This document shows positions 34,660-45,039 of a stretch of DNA of 64,000 nt, in pieces. A model generated the notes under the pieces. It was not told where the DNA came from. It was given only the letters and a program-made list of their open reading frames with translations, and did no database searches. The position numbers were made by a program, and so were the translations under genes. Position 1 is the first letter of the stretch, and each line of letters opens with the position of its first letter. Source of the DNA: Protopterus annectens (lineage: Eukaryota; Chordata; Ceratodontiformes; Protopteridae); assembly GCF_019279795.1 (NCBI RefSeq), contig NC_056732.1, positions 176,353,825 through 176,417,824 on the forward strand, written 5' to 3'.

Positions 34660-35321
34660 ATGGGGAAGTGGTCAAAATACACAAAACATTACTGCCCCAA
34701 ATAGGAAAAGGAGGCCAGTTTGAAAAGTTGGATGCAAAATGTTCATGGAGATGACATCAAAGCTTACTGCAAATACTGTCGGTGTGAATTGCATGCAAAC
34801 AAGGGCGATTTAATGTCCCATGCTTCAACTGAAAAACACAAACAAAATGCAGCACCTTTTTCCAAAATGCGCAGTCTGTATGATGTTGGCTGCCAATCAA
34901 TAATGACTGACAATAGTGTGAAAAGGGCAGAACTGAAATTGGCTGCACACATTGCTTGCCATTCTAGCATTTACATTATCGATCATCTAGGAGAACTAGT
35001 TCATGATATTTCGGGTAAAGACCTGACAATTCACAGGACTAAATGCGCAGCATTAATCAAATATGTTATTGGACCATCAGCTCATGCTGATTTACTTGAA
35101 GAGTTGACAAATGTGCCATATTCACTTATAATAGACAAGAGTACTGACATCACAATAGAGAAGCAGCTGTGTGTTATCGTGCGCTATTACAGTACAAAGT
35201 TAAGTAAAATTGTTTCGTCATTTCTGGGTTTGATAGTGTTGGAATCAGAACAGCAGAAGCAGTTTACAATGCACTTACAAAGTTTCTGACTGATAAAAAA
35301 CTGTCGCCTTCCAAGTGCATG
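34660..35321 (+). pseudogene. hAT transposase, N-terminal part
   Basis: I choose ATG 34660 because the frame from it (MGKWSKYTKHYCPK) joins the longer open frame after one stop (TAG at 34702-34704). Residues 31-60 form a BED/TTF-type zinc finger (YCKYC ... MSHASTEKH). Further on is the first catalytic-type Asp region (IIDKSTDIT, Asp codon at 35134) followed by the VIVRYY strand typical of hAT RNase-H folds. A frameshift near 35240 ends the frame at 35289. The gene continues after the inserted TIR element. The family cuts and pastes DNA as an oligomer, leaving 8-bp duplications. Confidence 0.82.
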
Positions 35322-35329
35322 GGGCTGGC
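35322..35329. repeat. Left TSD of the 344-bp TIR element
   Basis: GGGCTGGC here and GGGCTGGT at 35674-35681 share seven of eight bases. The right copy preserves the hAT reading frame (LVTDG). Confidence 0.75.
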
Positions 35330-35673
35330 GGGTCTATGTCAAATAAACAAAAGCTTGAAATGTCGATTGTCATATGCTCAAGACCATAAGATCGACATTT
35401 CAAGTATTCGAAGGTTGACTTTAACAGTGCCGTATGGTGAAGAATGGGAGAATTTCCCTTTTCTGCACTGAAGTGCAGTCTCGTAGTTGGTATATTTAAG
35501 TAGGGGGTGTGTGGGGGTGCAGGGGGGCTTACCCCCCTACTCGCACTGTTAAGGTATGTTTTTCTTTTCTTTTTTTTTTTTTTTTTATATATTCGAACTT
35601 TCAAATATCGACCATATGGTCTCAAACATATGGTATTCGACATTTTGAAAGTTTGAATATATAATATAGACCC
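35330..35673. mobile_element. 344-bp non-autonomous TIR element (R4 family)
   Basis: The termini are GGGTCTATGTC on the left and, inverted, GGGTCTATATT on the right. Inside are nested palindromes (cttgaaatgtcgat ... atcgacatttcaag at 35352-35406, and ttcgaactttcaaatatcga with its inverted partner near 35630-35655) and a GC-rich core (gcaggggggcttacccccct). There is no coding capacity. An 8-bp duplication suggests mobilisation by an hAT-type transposase. The element at 48748-52764 has the same ends. Confidence 0.82.
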
Positions 35674-35866
35674 GGGCTGGTTACAGATGGCTGCAACACA
35701 ATGTCTGGCAATGTCAATTCAGTCATAACCAGATTCCGGGAAGTCAACCCAGTTATTGTTCACATCAAATGCATATGCCATTCCATTAAGCTTTGTTCAT
35801 CTTATGCATTAAAAGTAATGCCACACAATGTTGACTTCATGGTTTTAGAAACTTATTACTAGTTTT
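35674..35866 (+). pseudogene. hAT transposase, middle fragment
   Basis: This short open stretch lies between the TIR element and CR1 copy 3. It encodes VTDGCNTMSG (second catalytic-type Asp at 35686-35688), then RFREVNPVIVHIKCICHSIKL with the conserved C..H pair of hAT enzymes. A TAG near 35858 ends it just before the LINE 3' end. It joins in sense with the fragment at 41438, with some of the gene missing or decayed between. Confidence 0.8.
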
Positions 35867-37330
35867 CATAGGTTCATAGGTTCATAGGTAGGTACTAGGC
35901 TATCAGCCCTGGGGCCTGTACAAGTCCAGCCAAAAAGGTACCCTGGCTTTTGCCACCCAAGAAAATTATTTTCCTGTGCCTCTGTCGAGCAGAGCCACAG
36001 AGGTGATCCCCGGGGTGAATTTCCTATTTCCCATCTAATCATCAAGATTTTTCTTGAAGAGTGCTAATGAGGAGCTTTGTTTGATATAGATAGGTAGTTT
36101 ATTCCAGAGTATGGGAAGTCTCTTGGACAGGAATCTATCCCTCCAGCATGTTATGTTTATTGTGGTGACAAGGTTTAGGTCCCTAGAGCATGTAGCTTGG
36201 AGGGATTGGGATTTCTTTAAGTGGAGCATGTCCAGCAGCTCTGGGTTTGACATAGCTTTGTATGTTAGGCAGAGATCACCTCTGAGTAGGCGATATGTGA
36301 TGGAGTAAAGCTGGAGTTTTTTGAGGCGGTCTGCGTAGGGCATCTGTTTGAGGCCGGAAATCCTCTTTGTGAGGTATTTCTGCGGTCTTTCCAGTTGTTG
36401 TAGATGTCTTGTGAGGTACATACCAAAAGGGGCATTGTACTCTATAATGGGTCTAATGAGTGATGAGTAGAGGGGAACAATGACCTCTTTTTTTCTAGAG
36501 GAGAAACCTTTTGTGATGAGGTGTGCCACGTAGAAGGATTTCCTGATTACTGTGGCAATGTGATTATCAAAGGAGAGACTACTGTCCACCTGTGTCCCAA
36601 GGTCTCTTATCACACTTTCGGTGTTAAGTATACTACCGCCTGTGATGTAGTTCATGGGTACAGAGTTTTTACCAAAGGGGATGACAATGCACTTTTTGGC
36701 GTTGAGCTTGAGGCCATGGCTTTGACACCAGGCATCTGTCTCAGTGAGGCCCTTTTGTAGGATGTCCACATCGTTAGGAGTTTCAGTTATGGCTCCTAGT
36801 TTGCAGTCATCTGCGAACTTCATTAACCAAAGACCTTCTGTGTTAACCTGTACTTCAGAGAAGAAGATACCAAACAGGAGAGGATCCAGGACTGAACCCT
36901 GTGGTACTCCACTTGTCACTGGACTGAAGTCGGATTTGGAGTCTGCTATTTTCACAGTGTGGGTTCTGTCAGTGAGCCAGTTGGCAACCCATCTTTTGAC
37001 ATAGGGATTTATACCTAGTTTAGAGAATTTATCTATAATTCCAGAGTGGGGGATGGTGTCGAAAGCCATGGCAAGATCTAGATAGGCTGTGTGAACCACC
37101 TTACCCTTGTCTACGGTTTTGGTGACTGATTCAAAGAAGTCTATCAGGTTTAGGAGACATGATCTGCCTTTTACAAACCCGAACTGGGTGGGGTCCAGAG
37201 GTTGGAGATTACCAATGTCTTTGTTTATAAGTTCCATGATGATACGTTCCATGGCTAATGGGGCGGTAGTTCCTGGGGTCCGTGGTGGCTCCCCCCTTGT
37301 GGAGTGGAATAACCGTCGCTATGCGCCATT
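35867..37330 (-). mobile_element. CR1 copy 3, 3' part
   Basis: The minus-strand LINE begins with its 8-mer tail at 35867 (cataggttcatagg) and is interrupted by copy 4 at 37331. It resumes at about 40204. Confidence 0.9.
36035..37252 (-). pseudogene. CR1 copy 3 RT, C-terminal two thirds
   Basis: An open stretch of 405 codons reads FGFVKGRSC, LAMAFDTIPHSGI, SGVPQGSVL and the canonical catalytic box KFADDCKLG, then the C-terminal domain to WRDRFLSKRLP. The RT core itself has no visible lesion. The gene is split because CR1 copy 4 entered between the residues TTG and EWR just upstream. The other part lies at 40204-41437. The frame ends at 36035 with a shift shortly before the family's usual C-terminus. 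Confidence 0.88.
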
Positions 37331-40203
37331 CATAGGTTCATAGGTTCATACTAGGCTATCTGCCCTAGGGCATTTATAAGCCTAGCCAGAGTGTGTTTGG
37401 CTTTCGCCACCCATTTTAAATTAATTTTGCTATGCCCTTTTTCGAGGTTAGTATACTGTGCCTCTGTCTAACAGTGACACAGAAGTGATACCCGGGGTAA
37501 ACCTACGATCTCCCATCCACTCATCACGATTCCTCTTGAAGAGAGTCAATGAGGGACTCTGACTAACCTGGACTGGGATTTTATTCCAGAGTGAAGGGAG
37601 CCTCTCGGTTATGAATCTGTCCCTCCAGCATGTCCTATTTATTTCAGTGCTGAGGTTCAAGTCTCTCAAGCGCGTGGCTCGATGGGATTTGGATTTTCTG
37701 AGGTGCAGCATGTCCATTAATTCCGGGTTGGACATGGCTTTATACGTCAGGCACAGATCGCCTCTGAGCAGGCTGTATGCCACTGAGTAGAGCTGGAGTT
37801 TCTTTAACCGGGCAGCATATGGCATCTGTTTGAGCCTTTGATCCTCTTGGTGAGGTACTTTTGGGGTATTTCCAGTTGCTGCAGGTGTCTGGTAAGGTAC
37901 ATCCCAATGGGGCATTGTACTCAATTATGGGCCTGATGAGGGATGAGTATAGAGGCATGATGACCTCCCTGATCTAGATGTGAATCCCTTCATGATTAGG
38001 TGGGCTATATAAAATGTTTATCTAACCACTTTGGCCACATGGTTGTCAAATGAGAGATTGCTATCAACTTGGGTCCCCAGGTCCCTAATTACTTCTTCTG
38101 TACTTAATGGATTACCACCTATGTGGTAATTTGTGGGCACTTTGTTTTTGCCAAAGGGGATGACTATACACTTTTTGGCATTTAGCTTGAGGCCATGGCT
38201 CTGGCACCAGTTGTCTGTTTCTATGAGGCCCTTTTGGAGGATGCTTGTGTCGGCTGGAGAGTCAATTATGGTGCCCAGTTTGCAGTCATCTGCAAACTTG
38301 GTCAGCCACAGTCCTTCCATGTTGGCCTGTACCTCCAAGAAATATATACCAAACAAGAGAGGTCCCAGGACTGAGCCTTGTGGGATGCCACTTGTAACTG
38401 GTTTGGAGTCTGACATGGCTCCAGCAATTCTAACCATGTGGGTTCTATCCTTGAGCCAGTTTGCAACCCATCTAGTGACATAGGGGTTTATATTTAAGCT
38501 GGTGAGCTTATCTATAATGCCCGAGTTGGGTATTGTATCGAAGGCTTTTGCGAGGTCCAGGTAAGCTGTGTGGACCACCTCCCCCTCGTCAATGGCCTTG
38601 GTGACTGTTTCAAAGAAATCGACCAGGTTTAAGAGACAGGATCTTCCCTTAACAAAGCCGAACTGGGTAGGATCCATTGTCTGTAGGTCCCCAATATCTT
38701 TATTTATGAGGTCCATGATGATCCTTTCCATAGCTTTGCAGACCAAGCTAGTCAGGCTTATGGGGCGATAGTTTCCAGGATCCGTTGAGGCACCAACTTT
38801 GTGGAGAGGGACCACTGTTGCTGTACACCACTCTTTGGGTACATATCCTGTAATAAGGCTGAGATTGAACAGTAGTTTTATGTTTGGGTTTAGCTCTTCT
38901 TGGAGTTCATGTAGGATGCAGCCCGGGACATTGTCTGGTCCCATTGATGCTGTGTTTTTTGCTTTGGAGAGGGCGGCTCTTACCTGAGCATCTGAGATGT
39001 CAGGGGGGCAGCACTCTGCTGGGATAGATATTTGCCCTTTTGGTGGGGAGGGGGGGGAGTTTGCACTGAACCTGTCAGCTAGCATGTTGGCAATGTCTGT
39101 GGGTTCGGTGTATTTTTTGTCATTTTGGACTAGCTCTGAGCATATCTGGGAATTCCCACCCAGGTTACTAACATAACTAAAGAAAGCCTTGTGATTATCC
39201 TTAGTGTCCTGTGCAATTTTTCTCTCAAAGCTGGCCTTAGACGATTTTATGAGTGCCCGTAGTTTTTTACTAATACTGATCAGAGATGCCTTCTCTTTTT
39301 GGGATTTTGCTCTATCATGTAGTAGCTTCCTCCTTCTATTGTACAGTTTGTTTATGGCTGGGGTCCAGCAGACAGGACGTCTGCCTTTGGAGGATTGGGT
39401 CTTGGTTTTATTTGGGATTGCATGATCCATGCATTCCTGAAGGTGTTCATAGAATGCGTTTATAAAGGATTCTGCAGTCTGGGCCGTATTTTCCATAGGC
39501 CCGGGGGCTTTGAAGGATTCCACCTCGGTTTTGAGGAGTGTGAAATTTGCTTTAGAGAAGTTTTTCACTGTGGTTTTCTGGGCAGGCGGTGGGGTCGGGA
39601 TGTGAATATCCAGTGAGATTAGTTTATGGTCTGATCTTACCAGTAAGGGATACACTTCTGGTCTGGAGCATAAAGTCCCCATGTTGGTGATGATCAGGTC
39701 CAGTATGTTTTCCCCTCTTGTGGGAGTGGTAACAAGTTATTCCATAGCATTTGAGTTTATAAATTCTAGGAACCTTTGGGCTAGGGTGTTGGAGCTAGAG
39801 TAATGCTCCCAGTCTATGTTTGGGTAGTTGAAGTCTCCCAATATAATGGTGTTTGGAGAGACCTTCATATTTTCCAGTGTTCTCAGGAAGGCCAAGTGGG
39901 GTTCCTGGGTTTGGGAGGGTGGTCTGTAGCAGGCTATAAACTGGAAGGCAGTTTTACCCACTGTTAGTTGCACATGGATAGTCTCTGATGCTTCGTGCTG
40001 TGCCACCAACCTGGAGGTGTGGGTATCTTTGACGAATATTGATACTCCCCCTCCTTTTGTGGTTCGGTCCAAGTTTTGGGGCCAAAAAGCATGGTATGAG
40101 GTATAACCTGGTAGTGCTGGGGTGCTCTCGTGAGCCTTGAACCAGGTTTCTGTTACTGCACAGATATCAATGTTCTCCATGCTAAGGAGAGTTTCGAGTG
40201 CAT
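37331..40203 (-). mobile_element. CR1 copy 4, inserted in copy 3
   Basis: The 8-mer tail begins at 37331 and the 5' truncation is at about 40203, inside the endonuclease N-terminus. The text on both sides is copy 3. No target-site duplication is visible, and about 15 bases of copy 3 are missing at the junction. Confidence 0.88.
37448..40180 (-). pseudogene. CR1 copy 4 ORF2 (endonuclease-RT)
   Basis: Segment 40180-39737 is the endonuclease from ENIDICAVTETW to INSNAME, including GDFNYP, and ends at a TAA in place of the glutamine codon seen in copy 2. Segment 39682-38018 continues in the same frame for 554 codons through SDHKLI, the linker and the RT core (FGFVKGRSC, FDTIPNSGI, SGIPQGSVLG, KFADDCKLG), and ends at a TAA after KVVR. 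Segment 37924-37448 carries the C-terminal domain in another frame. The first 20 or so residues of the nuclease are missing. Of the CR1 RTs here, this has the least damaged core and is closest to copy 2. Confidence 0.9.
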
Positions 40204-41437
40204 GCCTGTGGTGAGGCTATGATTGAACATGGTACTTAGGTGGGGTGCTAGTTCATTCTGTAGTTCATGTAGAACGCAGCCTGGGATGTTGTCTGGTCCC
40301 AGGGATGCTGTATTCTTGGCTTTGGAGAGTGTGGTTTTTACCTGTGCAGCCATGATTACAGGAACTTTGCATTCTTCTGGTATAGACATGGGCTGTTTAG
40401 GGGGTGAGAGGGGGGTAAAGTTAGCACTGAACCTATCTGCCAGGATGTTGGCAATATCAGTTGGGTCTGTATGTTCAGTGCCATTGTGCTGTAACTCAGA
40501 GCAGATCGGAGTGATGCCATTGAGATTCTTGACATAGCTATAGAATGCTTTGTGGTTGTCTTTAGAATCAGTGGCAATTTTGTTTTCATAACTAGCTTTG
40601 GAGGATTTTATCAGGAATCGCAGCTTCTTACTGAGGCTGACCAGGGAGCTCCTCCACTCATGGGATTTTACTCTCTTTTGCAACAGTTTCTTCCTTCTGT
40701 TGTATAGTTTGTTTATGGCAGGGGACCACCAGATTGGCTTCCTTTTTTTGGAGGATAGCATCTTGGTTCTGTTTGGGATAGCACGATCCATGCACTCATG
40801 TAAGTGCTTATAAAGTGCAATTGTGTAGGATTCAGTAGTCGTAACTGTATTGTCCATCTGCATGGCTGTCATGAAGTTCACCACTTCTGCCTTAAGAAGC
40901 ATGAAGTTGACTTTGGAGAAATTTTTACCATGGTTTCCTTAATGGGGGGGTGGGGGCAGGATGTGGATATCAAGGGTAATTAGCTTATGGTCGGATCAGA
41001 CCAATGAGGCGTTGACTTCAGGTGTGGAACACCGGTCACTCATTTTTGTACTGACTAGATCTAGGATATTGTTGCCCCTGGTGGGGGTGTGGATAAGTTG
41101 ATCCAGGGCATTGGAGTTTATGAATTCCAGAAAGCGTTGAGTGAAGGAGTTGGTACATGAGTAGTTTTCCCAGTTAATGGTGGGGTAGTTGAAATCTCCC
41201 ATTATTAGGGTGTTTGTTTGAACCCTAATATTTTCCAGTACATCAAGAAAAGAGGAGTGGGAATCCTGGGGCATGGTGGGTGATCTGTAGCAAGCTACAA
41301 TTTGGATTGCAGTTTTGCCCAGAGTTAGTTGCACTTGGATAACCTCAGCTGCATTATGCTGAGCAACTAGCCTGGAGGTGTGGATATCCTTAATGAATAT
41401 GGACACACCTCCGCCTTTGGTGTTCCGGCCCAGGTTT
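40204..41437 (-). pseudogene. CR1 copy 3, 5' part: endonuclease and linker
   Basis: This is the remainder of copy 3 upstream of the copy 4 insertion. Segment 41406-40996 is an endonuclease lacking its N-terminus (GGG-SIFIKD, GDFNYPTINWE, RGNNILDL). Segment 40902-40204 is the linker and the start of the RT (KPIWWSPAINKLYNRRKKLL, ADRFSANFTPL, LSKAKNTASLGPDNIPGC). A stop near 40996, from a changed codon in LVRSD, separates the two. The LINE is 5' truncated at 41437, where hAT transposase text resumes. Confidence 0.85.
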
Positions 41438-42546
41438 CACACAGCTCAGCTCGTCAACAGAAGTATCGAAGTATCTATTCATGCATCAATGTTGGTGAGG
41501 AATCATTAAAAATTGTGAGATCATCAGACACCCATTGGCTCTCTATTGCGCCTTGTATTCAGCAAATTCTTGACCAGTATGATGAACGTAAGCTCCATTT
41601 TCAATTGGCAAAAGATGCTGAAAGGAACTACACTGCCGAGTTACTGTACCAGATGTACAGTGCACCAGAAAATAAGCTCTATCTTGTATTTCTGTGGCCA
41701 ATACTGAATGAACTGCACAGGGTCAACAAACTCTTTGAGCTGGAAAAAGCCAGTCCTGTTAAACTACTTGATGAAGTAATGATTCTCTATCACAATAACA
41801 TGCAACATGTGATGAGACCAACTGCAGTAAGCAAATGGTCTGCATTTCTGGCTTATGACATAAACAATGAAACAAATCATCTACCAATCAGTGCAGTTAA
41901 TTTTGGAACTGAATTCCATCTCCTGGTGTCAGACCTGAAGTTGGAACGTACACCAGTAGAAGAAGAAGTTAAACAAAGGTGTGGCTCGTACTTTTTTGAA
42001 TTACTGCAGGAAATACAGCAGAGACTACCAGCCAATGTGACACAGTTGAAATCCTTAGCAGACCTTAGTCCATCTGTCTTTTTTGGGCCAAGATAACCAC
42101 AAATGAATCAGCTGTCCTTCTTGCCATTGTATAACAAAGGTAACCTTGGATTACTGGAACAGCAATGGAACAAACTAAATGTGTACACATGGTCTAACAA
42201 AGATGACGTTAACTGCGAAGAATTCTGGATTGAAGTTGTCAATCATTCAGACGCTGCTGGCAAAAAAGACTTCAAAGAACTAGGAATGTTTGCATTGTCA
42301 TGACTGTCTTTGCCATTCAGCAATATTTCTGTGGAACGTGTATTCTCGCAAATTAACTTGATAAAATGTAAGCTGAGAAACAAAATGCACCAGGATCTGC
42401 TGGAATCAGTTATAAACATTCGGGCATACATGGCTGGAAATAACATGTGCTGCAACACATTTGAACCATCCAGTTACATGTTACAACATTTTACTTCGGA
42501 CATGTATGGCGGAGAATCCAGCAATGACACTGACTTAGATTTCTGA
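41438..42546 (+). pseudogene. hAT transposase, C-terminal part with hATC domain
   Basis: The frame runs from 41438 to 42096, then after a TAA through 42103-42303, then after a TGA through 42310-42546. Early on comes SSDTHWLSIAP, the conserved Trp segment before the insertion domain. The end reads LPFSNISVERVFSQINLIK and KLRNKM, the hATC dimerisation signature with its conserved Glu. The protein ends acidic (SSNDTDLDF). The two in-frame stops are substitutions rather than shifts, since the frame is kept across both. Together with 34660-35321 and 35674-35866 this accounts for most of a BED-type hAT transposase. Confidence 0.87.
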
Positions 42547-42771
42547 ATTGTCACTCGTTTATATCATTATTGTAAGACTATAAACTGCTTTAATCACATT
42601 TTCTAAGCTTCCGCAGTAACTGTATCAACAAGTGTTGAACAAAATTGCAATTGAAATTGAAATTGCAATATTTTGTCAGTTTTCACTTTGTGCCGAACCA
42701 TTGGGCTATTTTTGGACTAGTTTAAGAAGCCCTGTGGGCTATTTATTTTTCAATTATCTGGCAACACGGGA

Positions 42772-42941
42772 CATTTTGTAGTAGCTGTTGAGATGTAAGC
42801 ATGTATGTAAGCTCTGTTTGTTAACTAGTTCGCTCATGTAAAAAGATGCTGCTATCCATCCTGATGTGTTTGTATGTATTAAAGCATCTGAATGAAACCC
42901 CAAGCCTTCTTGTTTTATGTATTAGAGATAAACGAGTGACA
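42772..42941 (+). repeat. Gypsy 5' LTR, right portion
   Basis: This matches 47968-48138. It includes attaaag (polyadenylation-like) and ends in gtgaca just before the primer-binding site. Confidence 0.87.
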
Positions 42942-43060
42942 TGTTGTCAGAAGTGGTATGTCCAAAGGACATGGTGTCAGAAGAGGCATATCAAAAAGGG
43001 CATGAGCTTAGAAAAAGCATACTGAAGTGGCATGAAGTCAGAAACCGCTTGGCTAAAACG
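42941..43060 (+). repeat. 30-bp tandem units spanning the primer-binding site
   Basis: Four diverged units start at 42941, 42971, 43001 and 43031, each near atg-tgtcagaag or catga-gtcagaa. The period is 30 bases. Confidence 0.6.
42942..42959 (+). promoter_or_regulatory. Gypsy primer-binding site, tRNA-Leu type
   Basis: tgttgtcagaagtggtat closely resembles TGGTGTCAGRAGTGGGAT, the complement of a vertebrate tRNA-Leu 3' end. It lies immediately after the LTR. A second similar word, tggtgtcagaagaggcat, lies 30 bases downstream. Confidence 0.65.
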
Positions 43061-43705
43061 ACTTAAGGCACTTGTTTACATGCTGGTGGAATATACAGGA
43101 GTGGACCATTCCCAAAATGTGCTAACTTCGCAAAACAGGTCAGAAACGAATTTCAGGTATAAAACTTGCTCAGCACTATTTCTTTTTGCATAATATGAAA
43201 CGAGGCATACAGAACGTTCTAAATAATTTTCACATAAACAGATATGTATGATATTGATAAAAATATTCAAATTGCTATGGAAAATGTTTGAAATAAAGTC
43301 CGAATTGCATAAAACAAATAAAATAAGGGGAAATAACTGCATATTCATGAAGCATATGTATTTTCATATTAAGCAAAGATATCTGAGTTACCAGAAGTAT
43401 ACAAAGTGTTTGCATGTTTGTGCAGTGTTACAGTAAAGCTATTTCGCAAAGTACAGCCATTACAAAGCATATTTCACAAAGTACAGTCATTACAAGACAT
43501 ATTTCACAAAGTACATTATTTTGACGAGTTTATTGTGCATTTGAATGTTGTTACAAGCTCACAGAACAGTTTGTTCATACTTAATTACAAGGGCCATATT
43601 TTCAGTCTGTTTGTGTACACTTTGTGGACAAGGCAGATGGATTTCGAAAACCCAATGCACTTGTGTTTCAAAGTAATATTGCTGGAGAATGTTTGAGTAA
43701 GAGTA
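43061..43705 (+). other. Gypsy leader with 30-bp tandem repeat
   Basis: The untranslated region between the primer site and gag. At 43441-43517 a 30-base unit (atttcacaaagtaca ...) repeats two and a half times. Its frame would give ten-residue repeats, but the open frame here (43406-43696) has no gag features. Confidence 0.6.
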
Positions 43706-44371
43706 CAACATTTTCATACAGGCTGCATTTTCTGATAAAGATGACCATTCAAAGGCATTTATTCTACTTAATTTAGCTGGGTTGGAAGCTATAGAAGGGG
43801 AACGTTCATTTGTGTATGCACCTATTGCTAATGCTGAGAGGAGGAAAACCAACATATTGTTGTACTTGCTGAGTCAAGAGAGGACCCAGAGTGCTTAAAA
43901 TGCAAATTTAGAGAAATGTGTAACCCCCAGACAAATGTTACAGTGGAAAGGCACTTATTTTACACAAGGGATCAAACTTTTGCAGCATATATAACTGACC
44001 TGAGAAACAAAGCTAAAACATGCAGATGTGGTGGTGACTTAAGGGATGAGTTGATAAAGGGTAGACTTGTGTGTGGTATTAAGGATGATGCTGTGAGAAA
44101 GATTTTGCTTCATGACAGTGATTTAACTTTTAATAAGGCCATTGAGATTTGTCAGTTATACAAGCTCACAGAAAAGCACACAAATATGCTTACAAATGAG
44201 AGCAGCTCTAGAAGGCATAATGATAAAGCTCATGTTGACAGTATGCAGCACTTTATTAAGAGAAACAGGCCCAAGCAAATGGCAGCTGTAACCCTTGTAG
44301 CACTCAGTGGTAAACCCCAGGACTTTCCAGCAAATTCCAGATTTCTTACAGTCTCAGTGAAGCATGAGTGA
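43706..44371 (+). pseudogene. Gypsy gag (capsid-like)
   Basis: Two frames are needed. About 43706-43896 reads FSDKDDHSKAFILLNLAG, then ERSFVYAP, and 43916-44371 covers the helical capsid region (HLFYTRDQTFAAYITDLRNKA, then LVCGIKDDAVRKILL). That order is typical of Gypsy gag. A shift near 43900 splits it. Gag forms the particle that packages element RNA in the cytoplasm. The zinc knuckle follows in another frame at 44413. Confidence 0.75.
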
Positions 44372-44412
44372 GTCAGCAAACCCAAAGCAATGGCCCCAAC
44401 CTAATTTCATTG

Positions 44413-44530
44413 CCAGCTGTCATAACTGTGGTGGTAATCATGAATCTAAAAGGGAGAAATGTTTAGCTTTTGGTCAGCAATGCCACAAATGCAATAAGTA
44501 AAAACATTTCAAAAGATTTTGTAAATCAAA
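44413..44530 (+). pseudogene. Gypsy zinc-knuckle region
   Basis: CHNCGGNHESKREKC is followed by CHKCNK, a stop (TAA near 44501), and KHFKRFC. These are two cysteine-histidine clusters of the nucleocapsid type between gag and protease. The stop lies inside the second knuckle. Confidence 0.7.
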
Positions 44531-44624
44531 AGGGTCACATTCATTTATTAAAAGGGAACATTTTAAGGAATTAGTTGATCAGTTAGACAGTGGCAAGCCT
44601 ACTCTTTATATTGATGGTGAGTCA

Positions 44625-44852
44625 GTGCTTCATGAAGCAGTCAATGCAGTAGATTTAAGGGCAAAGAATGAAGTATTTTCTAGTGTTTGCATAAATGGTA
44701 AACCCATAGAGCTCAAATTTGATACAAGTTCCAAGCTAAATGTAATGTCAGTAGAAACATTTGCGAACATGCGTAAAGGTGAAAGGCTTGACTTGGCAAG
44801 GTGTGCGAAGCTTGTTGCTTATGAAGGTAAAGAAATTCAAATCGAAGGCTAA
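44625..44852 (+). pseudogene. Gypsy aspartic protease
   Basis: The segment reads INGKPIELKFDTSSKLNVMS. The FDTSS box stands at the place of the D-T/S-G-A active site of retroelement proteases, so the motif is altered. The frame ends at a TAA (44850-44852) before the RT. The protease would cleave the gag-pol product. Confidence 0.65.
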
Positions 44853-45039
44853 GTAGTGCTTTCGTGTTACTCTGCTGGAAGAAGCTATGACTTGTTATTT
44901 TATGTGGTCAAGAGGCACATCCAGTCATTATTAGGGCTCAGAGACAATTTGAAAATGAGACTGCTTTCATTTAACAAGGAAGTCCACCATATCAGCTTAA
45001 AAGACCACTACTCTAATTTTGCCCAGCACATTTTTTTCT

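Larger units (their letters stand above)
34413..42771 (+). mobile_element. hAT DNA transposon inside the Gypsy 5' LTR
   Basis: The ends are set by the break in the Gypsy LTR. The right end (...atctggcaacacggg) and the left end (cagttgggtggg...) are only weakly inverted. A clean 8-bp duplication is not visible, so the boundaries may be eroded. Both subterminal regions carry the word gggctat or gggctac followed by T-runs (about 34446, 34507, 34536, 42703 and 42749), which may be transposase binding sites. The transposase gene is interrupted by a TIR element (35330-35673) and two nested CR1 copies (35867-41437). Confidence 0.8.

Noticed and set aside
34720..42546. Domesticated hAT-derived host gene (BED finger plus hATC)
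   Set aside because: In-frame stops, a frameshift and three nested insertions break it, and it lies inside a Gypsy LTR, so it is a dead transposon copy.
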